Origin: Nostoc spongiaeforme FACHB-130 | GTDB taxonomy: Bacteria > Cyanobacteriota > Cyanobacteriia > Cyanobacteriales > Nostocaceae | Direction of reading: 5' to 3' | DNA length: 64,000 nucleotides | Assembly: GCF_014698475.1 (NCBI RefSeq) | Contig: NZ_JACJTB010000005.1 | Span: 1-64,000 of the forward strand | Shown: positions 9,142 through 18,271 of the stretch, in pieces | Position numbering within the stretch: the stretch's first letter is position 1 | Layout: every line of letters starts with the position of its first letter | Translations under genes and position numbers: made by a program | The notes under the pieces: model-generated | What the model saw: the letters and a program-made list of their open reading frames with translations, nothing else | Told to the model about the DNA's origin: nothing | The model's database searches: none

Positions 9142-10164
9142 TTAAATATTATCTATACTAGAAACTTTATTGCTCAATTCTTGTCTGCTAATTGTCTGAA
9201 TTTTTGCATAATCAGGCCTTTGTAAATACCGCAAAATGAATGCGGCATTACGCACACCTAAGAGTTTGGCTAGAATTTGAAAGTTTTTACCACCTAAGTT
9301 TTGTAAATCTCCTTTTGGGGATTCTTTCCAAATACTCCACATTTTTTTTTCAAAATCTAAATTAAAATTTTTGGGTAATTTGCGCCAAGAGATTAAGGCA
9401 CATTCACCTACTAATCTACGTGCTTCTAACGTAGATTCATTAACTGGACAGTTTTTTGAAAATGCCAACATTAATGCTAAAGAAGCAACACCTAAGTTTT
9501 CCCAATGATTTGTATATCTTTCACCTTCATGCTCTCCATAAACACAGTAATAACCATTAAGTTTAGTTATCTTAGCAGGGTAAGCTGCTAGATTGTAATA
9601 AAGCCAAACATCCCCAACTGAATCATAAAGACGATTGGCAGATACTAAAGGCTTTGTCAAATATTTATCTAAATAACTCTTTTTGTAGATTGGGTTACTG
9701 GGTAATGGTTGTACTTGCAAATAAAATCTAGCTGATTCTTGAACTGTTGATAAAACACGCTTTGGTTTAAATACTAAATCAGTATAATTTCCTTGAAGTG
9801 TGGTTACAGCTTCGTCAGTATAGCAAACATCTGACTGAGTTTCTTCTATGTGCTTAATTTGAACTACTAATTTATCTGGATGGAGTAAGTCATCTGAATC
9901 AAGAAATAATACATATCTACCTTTTGCTTCTCTAAAACCACGGTTTCTAGCAACGATTGAACCTTGATTATTTTGACGAATAAAATTAATAGGCAAGCTA
10001 AGAAAATTCTGCAAATAATCTGATAAAGGTATTTGTGAGCCATCATCGACAACGATGATTTCTACAGTGAAATCTTGAATTGCACGCTGAACACTCTCCA
10101 GGGTGTATTTGAGTATTTCTATACGATTATAAGCAGGTATAATAATAGATAAATCAGGTAACAT
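9142..10164 (-). CDS. GT2 family glycosyltransferase
   Basis: 340 residues. GT-A motifs: SIIIPAYNRIEIL at the start, VVDDGSQ near residue 40, and the D-x-D element in LFLDSDDLLHPDKL near residue 90. First gene of the three-gene run. A truncated MITE-like repeat lies directly upstream (10190-10292), so its promoter may be carried on, or disturbed by, that element. Substrate unknown. Confidence 0.9.
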   Translation of the reverse strand: MLPDLSIIIPAYNRIEILKYTLESVQRAIQDFTVEIIVVDDGSQIPLSDYLQNFLSLPINFIRQNNQGSIVARNRGFREAKGRYVLFLDSDDLLHPDKLVVQIKHIEETQSDVCYTDEAVTTLQGNYTDLVFKPKRVLSTVQESARFYLQVQPLPSNPIYKKSYLDKYLTKPLVSANRLYDSVGDVWLYYNLAAYPAKITKLNGYYCVYGEHEGERYTNHWENLGVASLALMLAFSKNCPVNESTLEARRLVGECALISWRKLPKNFNLDFEKKMWSIWKESPKGDLQNLGGKNFQILAKLLGVRNAAFILRYLQRPDYAKIQTISRQELSNKVSSIDNI

Positions 10165-10482
10165 AGCTTAAATTTTCAATATCAAAAATTATGAAAAAAC
10201 GAACCGTAAAGGGCGCATAGACGCTATGGCGGCTTCCCGCAGGGTAGGAAACGAAGTTCTGAGAGTCTGAGAGAGTTCTTGCGTAAGTCCTATTAAGAAT
10301 AAAAAAAGTGAGTGGTTGATGTTTATTACCCCCTTCTGAGTTGGATTGGTTTTCAAGAGTTTTTCTCATCACACTTCTTGGAGAACAATTATTACTTTAT
10401 CTTGCTTTGGTTCTTAACCGAGAAGTATTGCTACGGATAACTATTATTGGTTTGCTATTTTTGTGTTCTAAGAGATGAAAGT
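10165..10482. other. 318-bp intergenic stretch holding a degraded MITE-like repeat
   Basis: No credible gene. The repeat described at 10190-10292 occupies the left third. The remainder is AT-rich with no evident hairpin plus U-run. A 72-codon open frame here is repeat-derived and rejected. Confidence 0.6.
10190..10292 (-). repeat. Degraded copy of the 120-bp MITE-like element found intact at 57027-57146
   Basis: Shares with the 57-kb copy the blocks atgaaaaaacg, cggcttcccgcagggta and agagttcttgcgtaagtccta. One terminal inverted repeat, TTGCGTAAGTCCTA, is intact at 10279-10292. The opposite end is replaced by unrelated AT-rich sequence, so this copy has lost one terminus. It lies just upstream of the GT2 gene ending at 9142. 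Confidence 0.7.
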
Positions 10483-11826
10483 TCAATATGAAACGTGACG
10501 TGTGCTTCTTAACCAAGGATCAGATGGTCGATGCAGCATTTGTGATTGAACTTGGCTACGTGGTGTGCCGTGATTTAAAAAGTATTGGGTCGCTTGATGA
10601 AATTGCCCAGCATTATTTATTCCTGCACTAACAACGAGCATTCCTGCCAAAATCAAGGCTACTAGACGTGCCCGTGTCAAAGTGCTAAATGCCGCCAGTA
10701 TGATTAATAAAGGAGCAAAATGGAGTGAAAAAAGAAAAGTCTCTTCTACTCCATAGACTAAATGGAGTAGTAACTGTCCCAGAAGTGAAAGCCCTAAAAC
10801 AAGTCGGAATTTAGGATGCTTTTTAGTAGAAAGGTATCCCCAAATGCCCAAAGCTAACAGTGCCATCCATAATCCGACTGCTATAGATCCCCAGATACTG
10901 CCAGAACCAGGACTAGCAGCTTGGGAATACATGTATGGCCATTCTGGTAGTTTGATATTTTCACCTACCTTAATGGCTGGCATAACTATCGTATTTGAGA
11001 AAAAAGATTTGATTACTGTCAGATAATTATCCCCTGATTTCAATACCTTTATATATTCCTTTTCCTCTTTATCACCCAGAAAAAATATAGCGGTAGGGAA
11101 TATATACTTTTCTACTCCCCACAATAGTGTGACTACAGCTAAGGCATTGATAGTGATTTGTAAGGATTGCTTCCAGCGATGATGAACTGCTGTTACTAGA
11201 ATTCCTACAGTCCAATTAGTTATAGTAATACTAAGCGTTAAAGCACTAACTATCACATACCACAACGAAGAAAACAGGTAATTTTCTGCAAGGACAGCAA
11301 AGCCAAGTGCCAGTAAGATGCTTAACGAACCAAAAGAATAGGTTTCTGGAACAGTAAACCAAAATATAGCTGCTGCACTGATTGCTCCTAGAATACTAAA
11401 TAGGGTTGCGTCAAATCGGCGGCATCCAAGCAATCTCAGTGTGATAAACAGACTACTCAGCCAAAGAGCAGCGACTACAGCAATAACTATCCTGACGGCT
11501 GTAACAGGCTCAAAGTTAAATGCTTTCTCTAATACTTTGACACCAGGGTATGCTAGTAGTGAAAATAGTGGATGCACCTTAAGACGATAATGATTGCTCA
11601 AACGAGAAGTCATGTTGTCGAAGACTCGCTGCATATCGCCACCAAACCAAACGTTAATAACTTTGGTAATTACAGGGTCAATCAACTGCGCGCCTAAGTA
11701 ACATGCAACACCACCTAAAATTGCAAGTATAATGGCAGTTAAAACATCTATCCAATTTTGTCGAATCTGGAGATAGAGAAGGGATAAAATTGATTTAAAG
11801 TTAGGTATTGAACTCAACAGTTTCAT
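10483..11826 (-). CDS. Polytopic membrane protein, possible GT-C type glycosyltransferase
   Basis: 447 residues with roughly ten to eleven hydrophobic helices. After the first helix comes a periplasmic-type loop with FGGDMQRVFDNM and then HPLFSLLAYP near residues 60-95, which resembles the first loop of GT-C enzymes where an acidic residue is catalytic. No DxD or WD motif is strong enough to assign a family. GT-C enzymes use polyprenyl-phosphate sugars on the outer face of the membrane. That fits its position downstream of a phosphoribosyltransferase homologue, HAD phosphatase and SMR-type protein. Function is inferred from topology and context. Confidence 0.6.
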   Translation of the reverse strand: MKLLSSIPNFKSILSLLYLQIRQNWIDVLTAIILAILGGVACYLGAQLIDPVITKVINVWFGGDMQRVFDNMTSRLSNHYRLKVHPLFSLLAYPGVKVLEKAFNFEPVTAVRIVIAVVAALWLSSLFITLRLLGCRRFDATLFSILGAISAAAIFWFTVPETYSFGSLSILLALGFAVLAENYLFSSLWYVIVSALTLSITITNWTVGILVTAVHHRWKQSLQITINALAVVTLLWGVEKYIFPTAIFFLGDKEEKEYIKVLKSGDNYLTVIKSFFSNTIVMPAIKVGENIKLPEWPYMYSQAASPGSGSIWGSIAVGLWMALLALGIWGYLSTKKHPKFRLVLGLSLLGQLLLHLVYGVEETFLFSLHFAPLLIILAAFSTLTRARLVALILAGMLVVSAGINNAGQFHQATQYFLNHGTPRSQVQSQMLHRPSDPWLRSTRHVSY

Positions 11827-12070
11827 AAAAAGCTGTTTTAAAAGTCTAAATTTGTTAAAATTTTTATGATTCGTCTGACTAGAAGACGAATCATGGCAAG
11901 AAATATAACCGTCTGCGATGTTTAAGTTAGCTGCTTCCTCTTAGACTTTGTGAGCTTGATTACAATATTCATCCACTTTTAAAACATGCTCTGAAATGCA
12001 AAACATCACAGCTAAGACTAAAAAATTACTGAGCCTAATTTTTAGTATTGTTGCTCATTTCACCGCCAAA

Positions 12071-12409
12071 TTAATTACTTTTAGCTAAAGCAATCGCCCA
12101 AATACCACTCAAAATCAAACCTACTCCTAACCATTGGGGCATTGAAACTTTTTCCCTTAAAAAAACTGACCATACAATCGTAGTAGCAACAATTGTCAAT
12201 CCTATAACTAGTGGATAAGCAACCGATAAATTTAATTTTCCTAAAACAACTACATAAAAAATCGTACTCAACCCATAGCTTAAAATACCTCCAAGTAAAT
12301 AGATGTTCAAAGGATTTTGACCTGCTCCTAATTTCAACAGAGTTTGAGCCAATGTATTTAACCCTACCGTCATTAAAATCAGCAAACTAAAAACTAGCTG
12401 GTTGCTCAT
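12071..12409 (-). CDS. Small four-helix membrane protein of the SMR/EamA type, possible lipid-sugar flippase subunit
   Basis: 112 residues with four predicted helices, the size and arrangement of small multidrug resistance proteins (EmrE) and of the ArnE/ArnF-type flippase subunits. Residues TLAQTLLKLGAG in helix 1 and PLVIGLTIVATTIVWSVFLREK in helix 3 match the family pattern. The conserved EmrE glutamate in helix 1 is not present, which argues against a drug/proton antiporter and for a lipid-linked-sugar role. It lies 62 bp after the HAD phosphatase. SMR relatives act as homo- or heterodimers; no partner is visible. Confidence 0.7.
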   Translation of the reverse strand: MSNQLVFSLLILMTVGLNTLAQTLLKLGAGQNPLNIYLLGGILSYGLSTIFYVVVLGKLNLSVAYPLVIGLTIVATTIVWSVFLREKVSMPQWLGVGLILSGIWAIALAKSN

Positions 12410-12471
12410 GATAAAAATTTATTCACTTTAGTAAGTTGAATAATTTAGTATTCTTTTATGAGAATAAGCAA

Positions 12472-13101
12472 TTAGAAAAAACTTTCATAGTCAACATCAG
12501 GATCAAAGTTCCACAGTTCTTCTTCATCTGGATAAGGTCTTTGCACCCATCTACTTGCGAGTTTTTCCCACCATCTGGGCGGATGGGGCAAACTAGCAAC
12601 TTGGATAAAGCGACACCCACACAGCCATGCTCCCATAAAGTCAGTATGCAAACTATCACCAATTACGACTACTTGTTTGGCAGGTAGCCGCATGTGAGCC
12701 ATTGCATGACGAAATGCAAGGGGAAATGGCTTTTTGGCAGGACTGAGAGATGGAATATCGAGACGATGAGACCAAAATTTGACTCGATAGCGACGTTTTC
12801 CATTTGAGAGGATAAAAAATTGTAATCCGGCTAACTTTGCTTGTACAATCCAATCTTCTGCCCAAGAAGATAGGAAGCGATCATCTTCTGAAATAATAGT
12901 GTTGTCTAAATCAAGAATGATTCCTTTAATGCCACAAGTCTGAATTTGGTCAATTTCGATCTGAGCCAGTGTATGGACGTATTGTTGTAAGCTATTGCTT
13001 TTCTTCTTGAAACCTGGTTGCTTGCTTTCTTTAATGGACAAACACAGCCATGAGCCAAAAGTGCTGAACAGTTTTCTCAAAATAGTCGTGGGATGTCTCA
13101 T
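12472..13101 (-). CDS. HAD superfamily phosphatase, subfamily IIIA (YqeG-like)
   Basis: 209 residues. HAD motif I is LDLDNT with nucleophile D64 and acid/base D66; motif II is FILSNG near residue 97; the motif III lysine is probably in the SPAKKPFP segment; motif IV is VVVIGDSLHTDF. The core is about 170 residues, as in the YqeG family. The N-terminal 45 residues are basic. It is 18 bp downstream of the phosphoribosyltransferase homologue, so it may dephosphorylate the polyprenyl-phosphoryl-5-phosphoribose product. YqeG proteins elsewhere have other or unknown substrates, so the substrate is an inference. Confidence 0.8.
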   Translation of the reverse strand: MRHPTTILRKLFSTFGSWLCLSIKESKQPGFKKKSNSLQQYVHTLAQIEIDQIQTCGIKGIILDLDNTIISEDDRFLSSWAEDWIVQAKLAGLQFFILSNGKRRYRVKFWSHRLDIPSLSPAKKPFPLAFRHAMAHMRLPAKQVVVIGDSLHTDFMGAWLCGCRFIQVASLPHPPRWWEKLASRWVQRPYPDEEELWNFDPDVDYESFF

Positions 13102-13119
13102 CTACAAATCCTGCAATAT

Positions 13120-14103
13120 TTATGCGATTATTCCTTGCTTGTTTAGCCAGAGAATTGTAAAGCAAGTAAGAATCCAACCCATAACAGTGACGAGAATCGG
13201 TAAGTCTTTCAATAACAATTCTTCGGGTCGCTCACTGCGTCCACCTTGCTCCAAATTATCGCTGTGATTGCCAATGTCATGAGGATCACTCAGAAGTTGA
13301 TAGCGAAAAATACCATACAAAACAAACGGTAAGGTGACCAGCATCCAGGAGGTGGATGCCCCATGTAAGTAGGGACCAGCACTCCAAAGAGCGTAGGTGA
13401 CAACTGTACCAGTGCTGACGACATTTTCCATACGATTCAGCAAGGGTAGGGAATAGCGTTTGAGTACAGCACGAGGTTTGTTACCTTTGATTTGTGTCAA
13501 CCGCAATTCTGCTTTACGCTTTTCTACCCCCAAAAACAGTGCCAACATTGCCGTACAGAGTATAAACCATGCTGATAAAACAATGTCGGTTGCAGCAGCA
13601 CCGGCCAAGGCACGCAGGACAAATCCGGTAGCGATCGCCCCAATGTCCAAAATCACCATCCGTTTGAGTCTCAGGTTATAGGCGATTTGCAACAAGGTGT
13701 ATGCAGTGATGGTTGCACCTAACTGAGGCGATCTCAACCATCCGATACTCAGAGCGATGCCTAACAACGCCACTGCCATCCCTATTGCAACAGGGATTTT
13801 GACTAATTCAGCGGCAATTGGTCGGTGACATTTGATAGGATGTTGACGGTCAGATTCAACATCTGCGATGTCATTAATTAAGTAAAAACCACTTGATGCA
13901 CAACAAAATAATATAAATGCTAATAGACTACCTATGAGTGATTGTAAGGTAATACTAAAGGCAAACAACGGTGCTGCAAACACTACCAAATTTTTTGTCC
14001 ATTGTCGGGGTCGCAGAGCAGCTACATGAGATATTAATTTTTTAGAATTAGTCACTGCCACAGCTAAGGATTTGTTGGCAGGCGAAACACTACGATATCC
14101 CAT
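13120..14103 (-). CDS. UbiA-family prenyltransferase, decaprenyl-phosphate phosphoribosyltransferase homologue
   Basis: 327 residues, integral membrane with about eight or nine helices. The family's aspartate motif is NDIADVESD at residues 77-85 (N-D-x-x-D-x-x-x-D) followed by HPIKCHRPIA, and a second motif DIGAIATGFVLRALAG lies in the later part. This pattern is that of Rv3806c-type enzymes that join polyprenyl phosphate to phosphoribosyl pyrophosphate, rather than of UbiA or chlorophyll synthases. The N-terminal 25 residues are soluble. It heads the module that includes the HAD phosphatase, and 248 bp of upstream sequence could hold a promoter. Confidence 0.85.
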   Translation of the reverse strand: MGYRSVSPANKSLAVAVTNSKKLISHVAALRPRQWTKNLVVFAAPLFAFSITLQSLIGSLLAFILFCCASSGFYLINDIADVESDRQHPIKCHRPIAAELVKIPVAIGMAVALLGIALSIGWLRSPQLGATITAYTLLQIAYNLRLKRMVILDIGAIATGFVLRALAGAAATDIVLSAWFILCTAMLALFLGVEKRKAELRLTQIKGNKPRAVLKRYSLPLLNRMENVVSTGTVVTYALWSAGPYLHGASTSWMLVTLPFVLYGIFRYQLLSDPHDIGNHSDNLEQGGRSERPEELLLKDLPILVTVMGWILTCFTILWLNKQGIIA

Positions 14104-14351
14104 AGATATTATTTCCTTCAGACAAGAAATTAAAGTAAAAATTTACTTAGGCTTAGGTCGTGGATAAATGAAAATACTAAGTTATGATCTACCTTCAGTA
14201 GACAAAGAATTTTCTAGAAGTTTTACTAGTCGTTTATTTGAGCTAAGAAACAAAAACTGATTTCCGAGTAATGAGTATTGAAATCTTTCCTAGGTTCACT
14301 TTTTTAGATATTTGACGAGTCTGAAGTGTATTCATAAGTATTTACAGTTGC
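14104..14351. other. 248-bp intergenic gap
   Basis: Separates the lipid-pentose module from the upstream transferase genes. AT-rich and without a gene or a clear terminator; likely promoter region for the gene at 14103. Confidence 0.4.
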
Positions 14352-15296
14352 TCATTTTAACATCCCTAAACCTTCAAACAGCCCACAAGCACCTTGCCAC
14401 TGCACATAATTAGCAGGACTTTTCCAAGGCTGACAGCTAACGAAAGCCTTAGCTTTCCTCAAATGAACACTCCAACTAGCAATTTTTTTCCAAGGGCGAA
14501 TATTGTGAGCGTCTAACACTTGTACCCAGGAACGGGAAGAAGAATAATTGAGTCGAGCCAGATAATCTTTTGTTAAGCGATTAATCGAAATTAGATGGGT
14601 AAGTTGTAGTTGGGGAAAATAACCAACAGCCCAACCAGCATCAAGCAAAGTTAGATTAATGTCGCAATCACCGCCAGATTGTAAACTCTTACCAGTACGG
14701 TCTAAACCTAATCTCAGATTATCGTTTAAGATACTGTTGACATAAAATTGTGCAGCTTTTTGTTGCAAGGCCATCCCTGCACCAATGGGTGCAAATTCAG
14801 GGTGTTGTTTCTCGTTATTGGGGTCTTGGTCGTACGCATAAATTTGCATCTCATCCCCTAAATCTCGCAATGCAAGACAACCCCAAAATTGTTTTACCCA
14901 AGGTTCGGGATCTGCTTCAAATTCTGGCAGAGATTTTCCACCAATTGCGCCTAAATTGGGATAGGTATGAAAAATGTTGATAGTGTCTTGAAGATAATTA
15001 GGACAGAGGACATTATCATCATCAACAAAAATTATATATTTTCCTTGGCTGGCTTGAATACCAGCAATTCTTGCTCTGGTTAATCCTAGACGCTCCTCAC
15101 GAATAATTTGAGTATGAGGATGCCAAGAGAGGTCTAAATTGGCAAATACATCGGGATTGCTAGAAGCATTATCAATAATTAGTAACTGCCAATCACTATA
15201 AGATAAAGACTGCGATCGCAATCCATCTAAAGTTCTTTGCAGTCGAGTTAAATGAGGATTATGTGTAGGAATAATAACTGAAATTAGAGGATTCAT
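14352..15296 (-). CDS. GT2 family glycosyltransferase
   Basis: 314 residues. Begins SVIIPTHNPHLTRLQRTL, has LLIIDNASS in the place of the more usual VDDGS near residue 40, and a metal site in YIIFVDDDNVLCPNYL near residue 90. The start overlaps the upstream acyltransferase stop as ATGA (15293-15296). It belongs to a tight run of three genes (GT8, acyltransferase, GT2) that probably add and decorate one sugar. Donor unknown. Confidence 0.88.
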   Translation of the reverse strand: MNPLISVIIPTHNPHLTRLQRTLDGLRSQSLSYSDWQLLIIDNASSNPDVFANLDLSWHPHTQIIREERLGLTRARIAGIQASQGKYIIFVDDDNVLCPNYLQDTINIFHTYPNLGAIGGKSLPEFEADPEPWVKQFWGCLALRDLGDEMQIYAYDQDPNNEKQHPEFAPIGAGMALQQKAAQFYVNSILNDNLRLGLDRTGKSLQSGGDCDINLTLLDAGWAVGYFPQLQLTHLISINRLTKDYLARLNYSSSRSWVQVLDAHNIRPWKKIASWSVHLRKAKAFVSCQPWKSPANYVQWQGACGLFEGLGMLK

Positions 15297-15859
15297 ATAC
15301 GTGTTTTGATAACTTTTGCTGGAACACCTACAGCAATGGAATAAGGAGGTAAATCTTTAGTCACAACAGCGCCAGCACCAACAACACAACCATCGCCAAT
15401 TGTGACTCCGCCTAAAACAGTAACTCCCGCACCTAACCAAACATCTTTACCTATGGTTGTTGGCATGAGAATATCTGGTTGCCAACGAATGTGATCGCAT
15501 TCGTTAGGAACAGTATGATTGGAGGAAAGAATACGGCAGTGCATAGCAATTAGGGAATCTTGTCCAATAGTTACACCCCCATGACCATAAATTACGGCAT
15601 AAGGCCCAATAAAAACATTATCTTTAATAGTGATACTTCCTCCCCAAGCGTGGAGAACTACTCCTTGTTCCAACTTTACATTTGATGATAGGGAAATTTT
15701 GCCAAAAGAGCCATTGGCAAATCCCAGACAAACCGAGATTTGCTGACTAATAGTGCAAGAGGAATCTAATTCTACACCACTTAATTTTAGATGAAGTTGC
15801 TGCCAAATGTTTATCAGTTTTTTCTGTTGTGTCAGGAGGCGGTTAAACAAAAGTAACAT
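15293..15859 (-). CDS. Hexapeptide-repeat acyltransferase (WcaF/maltose O-acetyltransferase-like)
   Basis: 188 residues. From about residue 60 to 180 the chain is a left-handed beta-helix of imperfect [LIV]GxxxxI hexapeptides, with the catalytic histidine likely in SSNHTVPNECDH and the closing GVPAKVIKTRI cap. Expected role: O- or N-acetylation of a sugar in the polysaccharide. It directly abuts the GT8 gene and overlaps the GT2 gene, so the three are translated together. Substrate unknown. Confidence 0.88.
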   Translation of the reverse strand: MLLLFNRLLTQQKKLINIWQQLHLKLSGVELDSSCTISQQISVCLGFANGSFGKISLSSNVKLEQGVVLHAWGGSITIKDNVFIGPYAVIYGHGGVTIGQDSLIAMHCRILSSNHTVPNECDHIRWQPDILMPTTIGKDVWLGAGVTVLGGVTIGDGCVVGAGAVVTKDLPPYSIAVGVPAKVIKTRI

Positions 15860-16837
15860 TTAAATGGGCTTGTTAGTTAAAAATTGAAATAGATGACGCA
15901 GTTTACTACCTACACCGAGACGATATCTAATTTGGGAAATTAAGCTGGGTTGCCCAATAGGCACTGTACCTTTCCAAGGTGTATGTTGAAGATATTTTTC
16001 ATATTCATACTTGAATGGATGTTTACAAGCATAATGCCAAGGTTTAGCACTACCACCTCCTATAAAGTGAACAGTTGTTGGGTCAAGTTTAGCTGTTCGA
16101 TAATTAAATCTTTCATACCTATCTTTGTATTCAGAAGATATTTGTACTTCTTGTCCATCCATAAAAACTTGTGAGTTCCATTGCAAATTTAGCGGCAACC
16201 AGGTATGACAAAGAAGTATATTGAGGACATCTTGATCCCACCATTGCAGTTTCTCAGGATTTTTTTGAATTAGTTCGCAACCTCGTTCAAAAATTTTATA
16301 TTTACGCCAATAGTCCAGATTAATTAACATTAATCCAGAGTTAAAGTATAATGAATCCTTAGGCAAGTCTATTTTTTCTGGATAGTCATCCATACCTATG
16401 GCGATTGCGGCAGCATGACTCAATTCTTTAATATCTAATTTCCATAACTCAGCAATTGAGTGACGGAAGACTATATCTGAGTCTATATATAATACTTTTG
16501 TTAAAATTTCAGGTAACACCTCAGCTACTAATAGCCTAAAATAAGCAGCAATAGATACATGATGGCTGACTGGAGCATCTTTCAAATGATTTTTATTTAT
16601 AGGTAGTAGAGAAAAATTATGCCCACTATTGCTTAAAAATTGTTTAAGTTTTTCAATTTTAAAAGAACTTAATTCATCTGTAATTACATAAATATTGAAA
16701 TGCTGGTCTGGATTATTAGCAAACAATGATGTCAGCATAACACAGCAATGTTGTGCATACTCAGAATCTATAGTACAGACTACACTAATTAATGATTCAT
16801 CTGTTGTTATTGAATTTTCTTTAATCATAAAAATCAA
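15860..16837 (-). CDS. GT8 family glycosyltransferase
   Basis: 325 residues. The N-terminal part is a GT-A fold with LISVVCTIDSEY at residues 16-28. The D-x-D metal motif is DSD at 119-121 in LYIDSDIVF. The second metal ligand is in the conserved HFIGGGSAKPW block near residue 255, as in retaining GT8 enzymes (galactosyl- or glucosyltransferases such as LgtC/RfaJ). First gene of the run leading to the acyltransferase and GT2 genes. Probably transfers galactose or glucose, as known GT8 members do; not proved here. Confidence 0.9.
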   Translation of the reverse strand: MIFMIKENSITTDESLISVVCTIDSEYAQHCCVMLTSLFANNPDQHFNIYVITDELSSFKIEKLKQFLSNSGHNFSLLPINKNHLKDAPVSHHVSIAAYFRLLVAEVLPEILTKVLYIDSDIVFRHSIAELWKLDIKELSHAAAIAIGMDDYPEKIDLPKDSLYFNSGLMLINLDYWRKYKIFERGCELIQKNPEKLQWWDQDVLNILLCHTWLPLNLQWNSQVFMDGQEVQISSEYKDRYERFNYRTAKLDPTTVHFIGGGSAKPWHYACKHPFKYEYEKYLQHTPWKGTVPIGQPSLISQIRYRLGVGSKLRHLFQFLTNKPI

Positions 16838-16866
16838 ACTTCCAATAATTCTAAACTCAAGAATAA

Positions 16867-18177
16867 CTATGTCTTTGCTCTAACTAAATTTTTTAGACTT
16901 GTTCTGATACCTAATTTACGATTAAGCAGCAAAGAAATAGGATTTTTTTCTATCATTCGTTTCCACATAAATTCTGTCTGTCGGCAATCAAAATAGCTAT
17001 GTCCAGAATCAACAGGTGGTAAATCTAGTCTTTTCGGTATGGACAAGATTTTCTGATTTGCTTTTTTCTGCTCATATAATTGTGTGAATAAATCTATCCA
17101 TTGCAAAGCACATAATTCAGTGGAATAAGCTGTTTCTATTTTTTGTCGGGCAGCTAATGATAAATTTTTCCATAATTCAGGTTGTGACTTTAACTGCCGT
17201 ACGGCTTTAATAAAATCATCACCTCTATCACTAACCATTAGGCCTGTTATTTCATGTTCAACTAACTCTGGTATTCCACTCCGAATATCTAGGCAAATTG
17301 GCACTAAACCACAAGACATAGCTTCCAGTAGAGCTAATGGCAGCCCTTCATAGTCAGAAAGTAATACCATCACATGATGTTGAGATATAACTTTTATAAT
17401 TTGTGAGTTATCAATTAGTCCACCCAGTTTAATTGGCACATTTTTTCCATATTCTGCCAATATTTTCTCTACATTTGGTTTAGCTGCACCTGAACCATAA
17501 ATAGTAGCTTCAGTACCAGGAATTTCTTTTACTGCTCTACACAAAGCAAAAGTAACTTCAGATATCCTCTTTTGAGTTTCTTCCAATCTTCCAAAATAAA
17601 TTAATTTGAGGTTATCTGTGGATAAAGAGGCAATGTTACTAGATATAGGTGTTCCACAAGGAATCTTTTGAAATTGTGTAGAGGTAAATGTCGATGTAGT
17701 TAATTTTGCTGTTTGCTGTGCAGATGCTAGTAAAAATTCAGATACTGATACTAGAGCTGAGAGTTGAAATTCAGGTCTTCCATAAACAAATTGTCTGATA
17801 ATTCCGCGATATATTTCATCATCTGCGTGCAATACCCCAATTGTTGAAATTCCAGCCTCTTTAATCCAACGACTAGCTAAGTATGCTGGAATAATAATAT
17901 TAGGAACAAATATATCTGTGGGATGCTCAAATAGGTTTTGTAAAATCCATCTGATTTTCTGTTCGGTGGAAGAAATCCATTTGTATACGAAGCATTTAAT
18001 TCCTTGTTGATATAGGTCTTGATAACAAGGGCAATTATCTAATTTTTCTGGATAAGTAAAAAATAAAACATTTATTTCAACATTGTGTTTTTGCAGAATT
18101 GGCAATAGCTGACGTAACCATGAATTAGGTCCTCCTGTAAAATTAGGATCATCATAAGTACAAAATGTAACTTTCAT
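16867..18177 (-). CDS. GT4 family glycosyltransferase
   Basis: 436 residues. N-terminal opening MKVTFCTYDDPNFTGGPNSW has the GG loop of GT4 enzymes. Donor domain from about residue 185 (KLIYFGRLEETQKRISEV), and DYEGLPLALLEAMSCGLVPI near residues 283-302 gives the E-x7-E nucleotide-sugar motif. The C-terminal about 60 residues extend beyond the GT-B core. Upstream is a 94-bp gap; downstream the GT8 gene follows after 29 bp. Confidence 0.9.
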   Translation of the reverse strand: MKVTFCTYDDPNFTGGPNSWLRQLLPILQKHNVEINVLFFTYPEKLDNCPCYQDLYQQGIKCFVYKWISSTEQKIRWILQNLFEHPTDIFVPNIIIPAYLASRWIKEAGISTIGVLHADDEIYRGIIRQFVYGRPEFQLSALVSVSEFLLASAQQTAKLTTSTFTSTQFQKIPCGTPISSNIASLSTDNLKLIYFGRLEETQKRISEVTFALCRAVKEIPGTEATIYGSGAAKPNVEKILAEYGKNVPIKLGGLIDNSQIIKVISQHHVMVLLSDYEGLPLALLEAMSCGLVPICLDIRSGIPELVEHEITGLMVSDRGDDFIKAVRQLKSQPELWKNLSLAARQKIETAYSTELCALQWIDLFTQLYEQKKANQKILSIPKRLDLPPVDSGHSYFDCRQTEFMWKRMIEKNPISLLLNRKLGIRTSLKNLVRAKT

Positions 18178-18271
18178 AGTTTTTTACCTATTGACAATTC
18201 ATAAGATGCTATTAATCAGATGAATAAAATACTTTATATATTGTTGTAGTAATTATTGATAGTTATCACTA

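Noticed and set aside
10154-10372. 72-codon open frame upstream of the GT2 gene
   Set aside because: It reads through the MITE-like repeat and has no coding character.
12436-12687. Plus-strand frame over the HAD phosphatase gene
   Set aside because: Shadow of a gene with clear HAD motifs.
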